Positions 17,785-25,961 of a stretch of 64,000 nt of DNA are shown piece by piece. Made by a program: the position numbers and the translations under genes. Origin of the DNA: Alphaproteobacteria bacterium (GTDB lineage: Bacteria > Pseudomonadota > Alphaproteobacteria > UBA8366 > Aestuariispiraceae). The stretch spans positions 4,534,001 to 4,598,000 of the forward strand of contig JAWPMN010000001.1 of assembly GCA_033344895.1 (NCBI GenBank). The letters are read 5' to 3'. Under the pieces are notes generated by a model. It saw nothing but the letters and a program-made list of their open reading frames with translations, was not told the origin of the DNA and ran no database searches. Every line of letters starts with the position of its first letter. Position 1 is the first letter of the stretch.

Positions 17785-19413
17785 ATGTCGAATAAGATGG
17801 ACGGGGAGCTCCGTCACAAATTTGATCTCATGAAGAGGGCATTCGCGCGCGGAGAACTGAGCCGTCGCGGATTCATTGCCGCCGCGCTCGGTGCGGGCGT
17901 CGCCTCCACCACGGTGTTCGGCCATGTCGATCGGGTTCAGGCGGCAACCCCGAAAAAAGGCGGACGTTTCCGCCAGGCGCTGACCGGCGGCGGGTCCGGG
18001 GATACGATGGATCCGGCACAGATCCTCGATTCCTACATGATCAATGTCAGCTTCGGTATGCTGCGCAACAACCTGACGGAAATCGGGTCTGACGGGCAGT
18101 TGACCGGTGAACTGGCGGAGAGCTGGGAAGCAGCACCGGATGCCGCCACCTGGACCTTCAAGCTGCGCCAGGGCGTGGAATTCCATAACGGAAAGACGCT
18201 GGAAGCCGCTGATGTCGTAGCCTCGATCAACCATCACCGCGGTGAGGACACCGATTCCGCGGCGAAGGGCATCGTCTCGCCGATCACCGATGTGAAGGCA
18301 GACGGCAAGGATACGGTCGTCTTCACGTTGAGCGGCGGCAGTGCCGATTTCCCGTTCCTGATGTCGGACTACCACCTGGGCATCTGCCCGGCAAAGGACG
18401 ACGGCACGATCGATTGGGAATCCGGCGTCGGTACGGGCGGCTACTCGCTGGTCAGTTTCGATCCGGGCGTTCGTACCGTCGTGAAGCGCAACCCGAACTA
18501 CTGGAAGGAAGGCCGTGCGCATTTCGACGAAGTCGAATCGCTGTTCGTGCCGGACGCCAACGCGCGCAACACGGGTCTGCAGACCGGCGAACTGGACTGC
18601 ATCACGAACCTGGATCTGAACACGGTCAGCCTGATGCGTCAGGTACCGACCATCCAGGTCTTTGAAACCTTCGGCAACAAGCATGCGACGATGCCGATGC
18701 ATTGCAACACGGCACCGTTCGACAACAACGATGTCCGCTTGGCGCTGAAGTATTCGATCGACCGGAACGAGTTCGTCGAGAAACTGCTTCAGGGTCTGGG
18801 CGAAGTCGGCAACGACCATCCGATCGGCCCGGCCAACATTTACCGCGCCACGCCGGAAGAACTGCCGCAGCGTGAATACGATCCGGAAAAGGCCAAGTTC
18901 CACCTGAAACAGGCGGGCATGGAAAACCTGACGGTCGACCTGCATATCGCCGACACCGCCTTTGAAGGCGCGGTCAACGGTGCGCAGCTCTTCGCGGAAA
19001 CCGCAAAGGCAGCCGGCATCACGATCAACGTCGTGCGTGAGCCGGATGACGGATACTGGTCGAACGTCTGGCTGAAGAAGCCGTTCAGCGGTTCCTACTG
19101 GGGCGGCCGTCCGACGGAAGACTGGATCTTCAGCCAGATCTACTCCTCGGGTGCCGACTGGAACGAATCGTTCTGGGAAAACGAACGCTTCAATGAGCTT
19201 CTGGTTCAGGCCCGCGCCGAACTGGATACGACGAAGCGTCGCGAAATGTATGTCGAGATGCAGCGGATCTGTAACGAAGACTGCGGCAACATCATCCCGA
19301 TCTACATGGCCTACACCCATGCGGCCAGTTCCAAGATCCAGCTGCCGGAGCAAATGGCCAGCAACTGGGAACTGGATGGTCACAAGAACGCCGAACGTTG
19401 GTGGTTCGCGTAA
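17785..19413 (+). CDS. ABC transporter substrate-binding protein, family 5, Tat-exported
   Basis: Periplasmic binding protein of the oligopeptide/nickel (SBP_bac_5) class, 542 residues. A twin-arginine signal SRRGFIAAALGAGVA occupies residues 26-40; the mature protein shows LTEIGSDGQLTGELAESWE and the NGKTLEAADVVASINHHR region typical of the family. GGGAGA precedes the ATG by 9 bases. Codon usage is restricted like the porin's and a strong terminator follows, so it is probably abundant. No cognate permease or ATPase is adjacent, which is unusual: it is an orphan binding protein in this window. Confidence 0.92.
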   Translation: MSNKMDGELRHKFDLMKRAFARGELSRRGFIAAALGAGVASTTVFGHVDRVQAATPKKGGRFRQALTGGGSGDTMDPAQILDSYMINVSFGMLRNNLTEIGSDGQLTGELAESWEAAPDAATWTFKLRQGVEFHNGKTLEAADVVASINHHRGEDTDSAAKGIVSPITDVKADGKDTVVFTLSGGSADFPFLMSDYHLGICPAKDDGTIDWESGVGTGGYSLVSFDPGVRTVVKRNPNYWKEGRAHFDEVESLFVPDANARNTGLQTGELDCITNLDLNTVSLMRQVPTIQVFETFGNKHATMPMHCNTAPFDNNDVRLALKYSIDRNEFVEKLLQGLGEVGNDHPIGPANIYRATPEELPQREYDPEKAKFHLKQAGMENLTVDLHIADTAFEGAVNGAQLFAETAKAAGITINVVREPDDGYWSNVWLKKPFSGSYWGGRPTEDWIFSQIYSSGADWNESFWENERFNELLVQARAELDTTKRREMYVEMQRICNEDCGNIIPIYMAYTHAASSKIQLPEQMASNWELDGHKNAERWWFA

Positions 19414-19441
19414 GCGAAACTCTCAGTTCGACAACGTACTG

Positions 19442-19475
19442 GAACGGCCCGGCATCGCCCGGGCCGTTCTTTTTT
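19442..19475 (+). terminator. Rho-independent terminator of the solute-binding protein gene
   Basis: An 11-bp stem GAACGGCCCGG (19442-19452) / CCGGGCCGTTC (19459-19469) with a 6-base loop is followed by six T. It lies 28 bases after the stop codon. Confidence 0.96.
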
Positions 19476-19544
19476 CAAAACGGCCCTTCGACCGCCGACA
19501 ACGATTGCGGTACGATTCAGCAAACAAGGTTGGGGTTGGGGATC

Positions 19545-19997
19545 GTGGGATACGCGTTGCGGCTTGTGCCGGACCGGTCGCTTATCGTCGGGTTCATGTG
19601 GGGTCACGTAGCATCCCGGGACGTGATCGACGGGATATCCAATCCCGGCTTCGACCCGTCAGAGGGCGTTACGCTGGACACCCTGATGCTGCTGCATCCG
19701 AACGCACAACTCAGCGAACTGACCCCGCAGGCCGGTATGGAGATCGCTCACGTCGACAGGGAAACCTACTTCGGCGACGGCGGCGGGGTAGCGCCGACGA
19801 AACTCGCAGTCGTCTGCCCAAATCCGCTCAGCCTTGTGACCGTGCGTCTGATCTTCGGCATGGCGGAGCAGATTTCAGATTACGACGAAGAACGCGCGAC
19901 GTTCGAAGACCTGGATGAGGCACTGAAATGGCTCGGTCGCGTGGAAGCGGACCTTCCCGGGCAGCTTCAGCAGATGGCCCGGGAAATCATGCGCTGA
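19545..19997 (+). CDS. Hypothetical protein, about 150 residues
   Basis: Not assigned to a named family. The region from VGYALRLVPDRSLIVGFMWGHVASRDVIDGI resembles the short alphaproteobacterial proteins that open with a beta strand and a D-V-I helix (STAS-like in appearance), and the C-terminus is a long acidic helix (DEERATFEDLDEALKWLGRVEADL). The frame is open back across the preceding terminator to 19398, so an internal start is required: GTG 19545 (GGGGAT just upstream) is chosen; ATG 19596 would give 133 residues. Confidence 0.6.
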   Translation: MGYALRLVPDRSLIVGFMWGHVASRDVIDGISNPGFDPSEGVTLDTLMLLHPNAQLSELTPQAGMEIAHVDRETYFGDGGGVAPTKLAVVCPNPLSLVTVRLIFGMAEQISDYDEERATFEDLDEALKWLGRVEADLPGQLQQMAREIMR

Positions 19998-20010
19998 CAG
20001 GTCTTTCCCA

Positions 20011-20043
20011 AAAAAGAAAAGTGCCGGCATTACGCCGGCACTT
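20011..20043 (-). terminator. Rho-independent terminator of the MttB-family gene
   Basis: Stem AAGTGCCGGC (20019-20028) / GCCGGCACTT (20034-20043), loop of 5. On the minus strand it is followed by TTTTCTTTTTT, so it terminates the gene that ends at 20067; on the plus strand it can also serve the convergent gene ending at 19997. Confidence 0.93.
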
Positions 20044-20066
20044 CCTTCACTCGGGACAGTCGGCAC

Positions 20067-21638
20067 CTAGTAGGCGGCGTCGGGCATGGAGTTCTTGCGC
20101 TGCGTGACAAAGGCCTGGAGAGCCTCGTCGACCGCCGGGTCGATCTCCGGTGCCTGGTACTCGGAAAGCAGCTTCTTCACGCGGGCATTGGCGCGTTGGT
20201 TCATGTCGAGGCTGCCTTCGGCTTCCCATTGTTCGTAGGAATTGTTGTCGGCAAGCGGCGAGCGGTAGAAGGCGGTCTCGAAATTCCGCTGCGTATGGGT
20301 ACAGCCGAGATAGTGCATCCCCGGGCCAACCTCGCGAATCGCGTCCATCGCCTGACCGTTTTCGCTGAGGTCCGGACCATCGAGCAGGCGACCGAGCATC
20401 GATGCCTGATCCGCATCCATCACGAACTTCTCGTAGCCCATGACAAGGCCGCCTTCGAGCCAGCCCGCGGTGTGCAGCATGAAGTTCACACCCCCCAGCG
20501 CCGCCGTCTGCAGCGTGTTTGCCGATTCATAGGCCGCCTGCGCATCGGCCGTCTTCGACGCCGTGAACCCGCCCCCGGACCGGAAGGGCACCCCCAGCCG
20601 GCGTGCCAGCTGTGCCGCGCCATACAGGACCAGTGAAGGTTCCGGGGTTCCGAAGGTCGGCGCACCGGACTGCATGGATATCGACGAGGCGAAGGTCCCG
20701 AACACCACCGGTGCCCCGGGACGACAGACCTGTGTCAGGGCCATGCCCGCCAGCGCTTCGGCATAGAGCTGCGTCAGCGTGCCGAGCACCGTGACCGGGC
20801 TCATCGCGCCTGACAGGATGAATGGCGAGATCACCGTCGCCTGATTGTTGCGCGCATAGACCTTCAGCGCGCCCAGCATCGTATCGTCCCAGACCATCGG
20901 CGAGTTGGCATTGATCAGGTTGATGACGACACAGTTCTGGTCGACGAAGTCCGCGCCGAACAGGATCTTGCACATCTCCACAGTGTCCTCAGCGCGCTCC
21001 GGCGCCGTAACCGACCCCATGAAGGGTTTGTCGGAATAGCGCATATGGCTGTAGACCATGTCCAGATGGCGCTTGTTCACCGGAACATCGACGGGTTCGC
21101 AGACCGTGCCGCCGGAATGGTGAAGCCCAGGCGACATATAGGCCAGTTTCACGAAGTTGCGGAAATCCTCGATCGTGCCGTATCGGCGCCCCTTGTCGAG
21201 GTCACGGACGAAGGGCGGGCCGTAGGCCGGGACCAGAACCGTATGCCCCTCGCCCATCTTGACCGTGCGCGCCGGGTTTCGGGCATGCTGGGTGATGAGC
21301 GACGGCGCGGTGTCCTGGATCAGCTTCTTGCACAGACCGCGCGGAAAATGAACGCGTTCACCCTGCACGTCGCAGCCCTGGTCGCGCCACATCTGCAGCA
21401 CTTCCTCGTCGCCGCGGAAATCAAGACCGATCTCCTCCAGCACCGTGTCGGCATTACGCTCGATGAGTTCGAGCGTCTCTTCCTGAAGCAATTCGAAATA
21501 GCCGATCTTACGGGTGATATAGGCCGGCGCAGTCTGCCCGCCGGCGGCCCGCGCCGCCTGTCGTGCGGCGCGCCCGCCGCCACCGCCGCGCCCTGCCCGT
21601 CTTCCGCCACCGGTGGTTTCGGCCGTCTGTTCACTCAT
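20067..21638 (-). CDS. MttB-family (trimethylamine/betaine) methyltransferase, non-pyrrolysine
   Basis: 523-residue member of the MttB superfamily, which transfers a methyl group from a quaternary or tertiary amine to a corrinoid protein. The body (FRGDEEVLQMWRDQGCDVQGERVHFP, VMDADQASMLGRLLDGPDLSENGQA, AMDAIREVGPGMHYLGCTHTQRNFETAFYRSPLADN) is the family TIM barrel. There is no in-frame TAG, so it lacks pyrrolysine and belongs with glycine-betaine-type MtgB relatives rather than true trimethylamine methyltransferase. The N-terminal 35 residues are Gly/Arg-rich and disordered. Start 21638 has AGGGAA upstream. No corrinoid protein is encoded nearby; the FAD-GcvT enzyme 1.3 kb away fits a methylamine theme. 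Confidence 0.88.
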   Translation of the reverse strand: MSEQTAETTGGGRRAGRGGGGGRAARQAARAAGGQTAPAYITRKIGYFELLQEETLELIERNADTVLEEIGLDFRGDEEVLQMWRDQGCDVQGERVHFPRGLCKKLIQDTAPSLITQHARNPARTVKMGEGHTVLVPAYGPPFVRDLDKGRRYGTIEDFRNFVKLAYMSPGLHHSGGTVCEPVDVPVNKRHLDMVYSHMRYSDKPFMGSVTAPERAEDTVEMCKILFGADFVDQNCVVINLINANSPMVWDDTMLGALKVYARNNQATVISPFILSGAMSPVTVLGTLTQLYAEALAGMALTQVCRPGAPVVFGTFASSISMQSGAPTFGTPEPSLVLYGAAQLARRLGVPFRSGGGFTASKTADAQAAYESANTLQTAALGGVNFMLHTAGWLEGGLVMGYEKFVMDADQASMLGRLLDGPDLSENGQAMDAIREVGPGMHYLGCTHTQRNFETAFYRSPLADNNSYEQWEAEGSLDMNQRANARVKKLLSEYQAPEIDPAVDEALQAFVTQRKNSMPDAAY

Positions 21639-21849
21639 CTGGAATTCCCTTTCGAACGCCGCTATCCGCACGCCAGCGCTGGCGGACGGAGTCAGATAAA
21701 CCAATCGCCTCAGACCTCGGGTTCACGTGGTTCCGCGCCAACCCGAAGCCTCCTTATGGACCCGGGACGCGGCGTCGACGTTCGAATTCGCGACTTCCTT
21801 CCTCATTAGCCGCGTCATCGGAGTGTTTGGCGGCTGGATCGGAAATGCG

Positions 21850-22470
21850 CTAGTTGAAGACGGAGCGGACACTGGTATTCAGGGGTTCCTTGCCGCTCGG
21901 AATGTTGACGCCCAGAAGCCGTTCCGTCTGGCCGGCCTCATTCACCAGGGGCAGCAGCAGCCGGCTCCATGTCGCAACCAGGAAATCGCGCGGCGACTTG
22001 TGCTGGGTGAACAGCGGCTCCTGCCGTCGGATCAGTGCCTTGTAGCAGGCCAGCATGAAATCCCGGCTGATCGAAGGCGCATCGGCATGACCAAGACACT
22101 TCCCGGTCAGATCGAAGCCCGAGAACTGCGCGATCCGGCTGCCATAGACACGGTATCGGAAGTCCCTTCCGCCGTCGATCACATCCAGATACATCATGTG
22201 GCCAATCGCGTGCCGAAAGGTGAAGACGTCGAAATCCCTGACCTGTGGCAACGGGCAGGCATCCGTCCGCGGCATTGCCTGCCATGTCGCCAGAAACTCC
22301 TTCAGCAGGAGATGCGGAAACGTCTCGGGGTCCGGGTTCCAGACGAAGGTCGGCGGATCCATCGCCTCCCGGGCGAAGAAGGCCGCCACCCTCTCCCGCT
22401 CGTCGGAAAGGATCATATCCGCGGCCAGATCAGATCGCGCGGCTGCCTTTGAATCTCCGCCTTCCGGCAT
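21850..22470 (-). CDS. PAS domain-containing protein (PAS_5 type)
   Basis: 206 residues, cytoplasmic. After an N-terminal helical region the sequence ACPLPQVRDFDVFTFRHAIGHMMYLDVIDGGRDFRYRVYGSRIAQFSGFDLTGK is the PAS_5 core (helix, then strand with D-x-x-D-F-R-Y-R-V-Y-G), followed by PLFTQHKSPRDFLVATWSRLLLPLVNEAGQTERLLGVNIP. No output domain. It resembles the product at 7111-7653 in architecture but is not a close copy. It sits upstream of the MttB-family gene in the same direction with a 211-base gap, so a separate promoter for mttB is likely. Confidence 0.8.
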   Translation of the reverse strand: MPEGGDSKAAARSDLAADMILSDERERVAAFFAREAMDPPTFVWNPDPETFPHLLLKEFLATWQAMPRTDACPLPQVRDFDVFTFRHAIGHMMYLDVIDGGRDFRYRVYGSRIAQFSGFDLTGKCLGHADAPSISRDFMLACYKALIRRQEPLFTQHKSPRDFLVATWSRLLLPLVNEAGQTERLLGVNIPSGKEPLNTSVRSVFN

Positions 22471-22515
22471 CTATGCACCACACTGCAGAATCGCCATTGT
22501 CCATGAGGGACCGCC

Positions 22516-22559
22516 CCGGACACAGGTGTCCGGCTTGCGGCGAGGGAGCTCCTCGCCGC
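22516..22559. repeat. Two tandem hairpins
   Basis: CCGGACAC/GTGTCCGG (22516-22523 and 22526-22533, 2-base gap) is followed directly by GCGGCGAGG (22537-22545) / CCTCGCCGC (22551-22559) with a 5-base loop. Both are perfect. No T-run follows on either strand, so they are not classical terminators. Confidence 0.75.
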
Positions 22560-22590
22560 GTGCAGCTTCTCACGGAAAAGCTTAAAGCCC

Positions 22591-22699
22591 GGTAACCGTA
22601 CGCCAAATTATAGGAGATTCTTCTCCCGCCCCTAGTCTCATATTCATACGCCGTTAACCATAATTTGGCAACTACAACGGGCTACTACGACCGGTTACC
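22591..22699. repeat. Nested perfect inverted repeats (candidate structured RNA or protein-binding element)
   Basis: Outer arms GGTAACCG (22591-22598) and CGGTTACC (22692-22699) enclose inner arms GCCAAATTAT (22602-22611) and ATAATTTGGC (22660-22669); a small hairpin GGAGA-TTCT-TCTCC (22613-22626) lies inside. All three helices are perfect and mutually compatible. It is about 220 bases upstream of the FAD-GcvT start. Confidence 0.6.
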
Positions 22700-22915
22700 C
22701 TGCCATTCTCGGGAGCCCCCGTGGCGTAGGAATTGCCGTCAACGTCGCAATCGTGAAAGCCGGATCGGCCGGATTTCAACATCCTGCGCCGCGATGGACA
22801 GTTTGACGGCAGCCCGATCCTGAGGCGGGCTGCCCTGCCTGCGTCGAATCCGATCACCGGATCGATCGGCACGGGACGGAACTCAACGAATTCTTCTATG
22901 ACGGAGACGGTATCT

Positions 22916-25480
22916 ATGGCGCAGTTCCAGAAGAAGGCGGATGTCGTGATCATCGGCCTGGGTGGCATCGTCGGGGCTTCGGTGGCCCATCACCTGATCG
23001 AACGGGGCTGGGAGAACATCATCGGCATCGACAAGTCGGGCATTCCGACGGATATCGGCTCCACTGGGCATGCGTCCGACTTCTGTTTCATGACCGCGCA
23101 TGATCAGATGACGATCTTCACCACCAAATACTCGATCGACTTCTATGAGAAGCGCGGTCGCTATGAACGTATCGGCGGCATCGAAGTCGCGCGCAAGGGC
23201 GACGACGAGCGCATGCGCGAACTGGAACGCCGCGTCAGCTCCGGCCGTGCCTTCGGCAGCAACGTGCACCTGATCACGCCGCAGGAAGTCAAGGAGCGCA
23301 TGCCCCTGATTGAGGAAGACATGATCCAGGGCGCGCTGTTCGACCCGGATGCCGGGTTGGTCGTCCCACGTTCCCAGACCGTCGCGGGTGAGATGATCCA
23401 GGAGGCCGAAGCCACCGGCAAGCTGGAGACCATGCCGAACACCCCCTGCACCGGCCTGGATATCGAAAACGGCCGCATCAAGGGCGTTCAAACCTCCCGC
23501 GGTTATATCGAGACCTCCAGGGTCGTGGTCTGCGCCGGCCTGTGGGGCCGCCTGATTGCGGAGATGGCGGGGGAAGACCTGCCGGTCATGCCGGTCGACC
23601 ATCCGCTGACCTTCTTCGGGCCCTATGACGAATTCAAGGGCACCGGCAAGGAGATCGGCTATCCGCTGCTGCGCGATCAGGGCAACTCCGCCTATCTGCG
23701 CGATACCGGCGCCGCCGGCACGACCGAGGGCGGCCAGATCGAATGGGGCTATTACGAGGAAAAGGACCCCCGCCTGGTCCATCCACGCGACCTGCTGGAA
23801 AAGGAAGAGGCGCGCCTGTCCCCGTCCCAGCGCGATCTGGACATGGAACAGATCATGGAACCGCTGGAGCGCGCGCTGGAACTGACCCCGATCCTGGGAG
23901 AGCTGGGCTACAACGAGAAGCATTCCTTCAACGGTCTGCTGCAGGTCACCGCCGACGGTGGGCCGTCGATCGGGGAATCGCCCGATGTGCGCGGCCTGTG
24001 GTACGGCGTCTCCGTCTGGGTCAAGGACGGCCCGGGCACCGGCAAGATCATCGCCGACTGGATGACAGACGGGCGTACCCATATCGACCATCACGGAATC
24101 GACTATGCCCGCTATTACCCTATCCAGAAGTCCGAAAAATACATCTACGATCGCTGTTACGAGACGGCGTTCAAGATCTACAATCCGCCGGTCCACAACC
24201 GTGAACCCTATTCCAAGGGCCGCAATCTGCGCACGGCGCCGTATTACCTGCGCGAGAAGGAACTGGGCGGTCACTTCATGGAAATTGCCGGCTGGGAGCG
24301 CGCGCATGGCTATGCCAGCAACGCCCCCCTGCTGGAAAAATACGCCGACCGCGTGCCGGAGCGTCTGAACGAGTGGGACAACCGCCATTTCTGGCGCGTC
24401 TCCAACGCCGAGCATCTGGAACTGTCCGAGAATATCGGCATGGTGAACCTGTCCCATTTCGCGATCTACGACATCACCGGGCGGGATGCCGCGACGCTGA
24501 TGGAATACGTGTCCTCGTCCAAGGTGGCGGGCGACACGGCCGTTGGCAAAGGCGTCTATACCAACTTCCTCGACGATACCGGCGGGGTCATGGCGGACCT
24601 GACCGTCCTTCGCCTGGGTGAGAACCGGTTCCAGATGATCGACGGCGGCGATGCCGGCAACCGCGATGCCACCTATCTGCGCCGCATGGCCCAGGACAAG
24701 GAGTGGGACGTCTTCGTCGAGGACCGCACCGATCATTACGGCTGCATCGGCGTGTGGGGCCCGAACGCCCGCGCCACGCTCAAGCAACTGGCGGACAACC
24801 CGGCCGGCCTGGACCCGGAAAACTTCACCTTCGGCGCCTGCAAGGATTTCACCCTGCGCGGCGTTCCGGTGAAGGGCTTTCGCATCTCCTATGTCGGCGA
24901 ACAGGGCTGGGAACTGCATTTCTCCATGGCCTATGGCCTGGCGCTCTGGGACATGTTCCGGGAGGTCGGCATCACCCCGGTCGGCGTGGAGACCTATGCC
25001 AACAGCCGCCGCCTGGAAAAGAGCCTGCGTCTGCAGAACGCCGACCTGCTGACCGAATACAATCTGCTGGAAGCCGGCCTCGCCCGTCCGAAGGTCAAGG
25101 CTGCCGATTTCCGCGGCAAGGAGGCCAACCTGCGCCACCGCGACCTGCCCCATCAGGCGGCGATGCTGTGCACGCTGACGGTCACCGACAATACCGACAA
25201 GGACGGAGTCGCCCGGTTCATGACCGGCAACTGCCCGATTGTCGATCCGGCGACCAACGAGGTCCTGATCGACAGCCTGGGCCGACGCTCCTACACGACC
25301 TCGCTGGCCTTCGGCCCCTCCATCGGCAAGAACATCGCGCTGGGCTACCTGCCCCACGAATACTGCCAGGAAGGCCGCGAACTGGAGATCGAGTTCTTCA
25401 ACCAGAAATTCCCGGTGAAGGTCGAAGCAGTCGGCATGAAAGCCCTCTACGACCCGACCAATGCGCGGATGAAGTCGTAA
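22916..25480 (+). CDS. Dimethylglycine/sarcosine dehydrogenase-like FAD oxidoreductase fused to a GcvT (tetrahydrofolate) domain
   Basis: 854 residues in two halves: an FAD-dependent amine oxidase (DAO) half with VVIIGLGGIVGASVAHHLIERGW at residues 9-31, and a C-terminal aminomethyltransferase half (from about 460) with HLELSENIGMVNLSHFAIYDITG and VGEQGWELHFSM. This is the layout of enzymes that oxidatively demethylate dimethylglycine or sarcosine and pass the methylene to tetrahydrofolate. The histidine in GSTGHASDF, where mammalian DMGDH/SARDH carry the covalent-flavin His, is present. ATG 22916 is used because GGAGA is 8 bases upstream; an earlier ATG at 22898 has none. Exact substrate is inferred, not shown. 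Confidence 0.88.
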   Translation: MAQFQKKADVVIIGLGGIVGASVAHHLIERGWENIIGIDKSGIPTDIGSTGHASDFCFMTAHDQMTIFTTKYSIDFYEKRGRYERIGGIEVARKGDDERMRELERRVSSGRAFGSNVHLITPQEVKERMPLIEEDMIQGALFDPDAGLVVPRSQTVAGEMIQEAEATGKLETMPNTPCTGLDIENGRIKGVQTSRGYIETSRVVVCAGLWGRLIAEMAGEDLPVMPVDHPLTFFGPYDEFKGTGKEIGYPLLRDQGNSAYLRDTGAAGTTEGGQIEWGYYEEKDPRLVHPRDLLEKEEARLSPSQRDLDMEQIMEPLERALELTPILGELGYNEKHSFNGLLQVTADGGPSIGESPDVRGLWYGVSVWVKDGPGTGKIIADWMTDGRTHIDHHGIDYARYYPIQKSEKYIYDRCYETAFKIYNPPVHNREPYSKGRNLRTAPYYLREKELGGHFMEIAGWERAHGYASNAPLLEKYADRVPERLNEWDNRHFWRVSNAEHLELSENIGMVNLSHFAIYDITGRDAATLMEYVSSSKVAGDTAVGKGVYTNFLDDTGGVMADLTVLRLGENRFQMIDGGDAGNRDATYLRRMAQDKEWDVFVEDRTDHYGCIGVWGPNARATLKQLADNPAGLDPENFTFGACKDFTLRGVPVKGFRISYVGEQGWELHFSMAYGLALWDMFREVGITPVGVETYANSRRLEKSLRLQNADLLTEYNLLEAGLARPKVKAADFRGKEANLRHRDLPHQAAMLCTLTVTDNTDKDGVARFMTGNCPIVDPATNEVLIDSLGRRSYTTSLAFGPSIGKNIALGYLPHEYCQEGRELEIEFFNQKFPVKVEAVGMKALYDPTNARMKS

Positions 25481-25522
25481 GGCCGCACGACGTTTCGTTT
25501 CATCCCCCTGTTCAGCCTCACG

Positions 25523-25557
25523 CGGCGCGGAGCCAGTCTCCGCGCCGTTCCTTTCTT
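25523..25557 (+). terminator. Rho-independent terminator of the FAD-GcvT gene
   Basis: 10-bp stem CGGCGCGGAG (25523-25532) / CTCCGCGCCG (25538-25547), 5-base loop, followed by TTCCTTTCTT. Located 43 bases after the stop codon. Confidence 0.88.
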
Positions 25558-25961
25558 CTGAAGCACCTGTCACTTGGTCGCGTGTCATCGCTTCATGAGA
25601 TGCTGTCTCGAATTCGTGAGAAGGTGGACCTCAATCGATTCCATTTCGGAACGCTTTTTGTACAGGCCACCTCAGCGAGGAACACTTCCGTGAGCGCGCC
25701 AATCCCGCGGGCCAACAACGCTTCTCGCTGATGGTAGTCTGCCAACCGCCCAAACGTCGCGTTTTGTCGGGAACCACGTGCCGGATGCCCCGCAACGCCG
25801 CGTAAGACCGCTTGCGTCCTTCTAACCCGACCTCTGAGCGCGTTCAGCATTCTACGACGTCTGGACATGGCCATCGGAAATCGAATACTGTCCTGCGGCC
25901 CTACACAGTCGCCTCCCGGCGTACGATTTGCCGTTTAAACCTGAAGGTTAGGCACCGATCT
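25558..25961. other. 404-base region without a supported gene, lower GC
   Basis: Between the terminator and the ATP-grasp gene. A 93-codon frame on the minus strand (25593-25874) is open but Arg-rich, lacks a ribosome site and matches nothing I recognise. I see no terminal inverted repeats or transposase motifs that would prove a mobile element, though the composition shifts here from the surrounding GC-rich DNA. Confidence 0.5.

Larger units (their letters stand above)
22471..22915 (+). other. 445-base intergenic region rich in inverted repeats
   Basis: Lies between the minus-strand PAS gene and the plus-strand FAD-GcvT gene, so it must hold both promoters. I see no credible gene. It holds two adjacent hairpins (22516-22559), a nested pair of perfect inverted repeats (22591-22699) and then about 200 bases with no clear structure before the ribosome site GGAGA at 22903-22907. 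It does not show the paired aptamer cores of a glycine riboswitch. Confidence 0.6.

Noticed and set aside
20067-21638. Pyrrolysine-containing trimethylamine methyltransferase
   Set aside because: No in-frame TAG codon; the frame is continuous with a normal stop, so this is a non-pyrrolysine homologue.
22471-22915. Glycine riboswitch ahead of a GcvT-containing gene
   Set aside because: Structured region is present but the tandem aptamer core sequences are not; the helices are simple nested palindromes.
22883-25588. A 901-codon open frame on the minus strand opposite the FAD-GcvT gene
   Set aside because: It is the antisense shadow of a GC-rich gene with third-position bias; no motifs, and the plus-strand product is an unmistakable enzyme. 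Similar shadows at 11689-13779, 45555-47444, 52079-53947 and 57804-59882 were dropped for the same reason.
25593-25874. 93-codon minus-strand frame between the FAD-GcvT and ATP-grasp genes
   Set aside because: Arg-rich, no ribosome site, and no recognisable family or transposase motif; it also overlaps the start region of the ATP-grasp gene.
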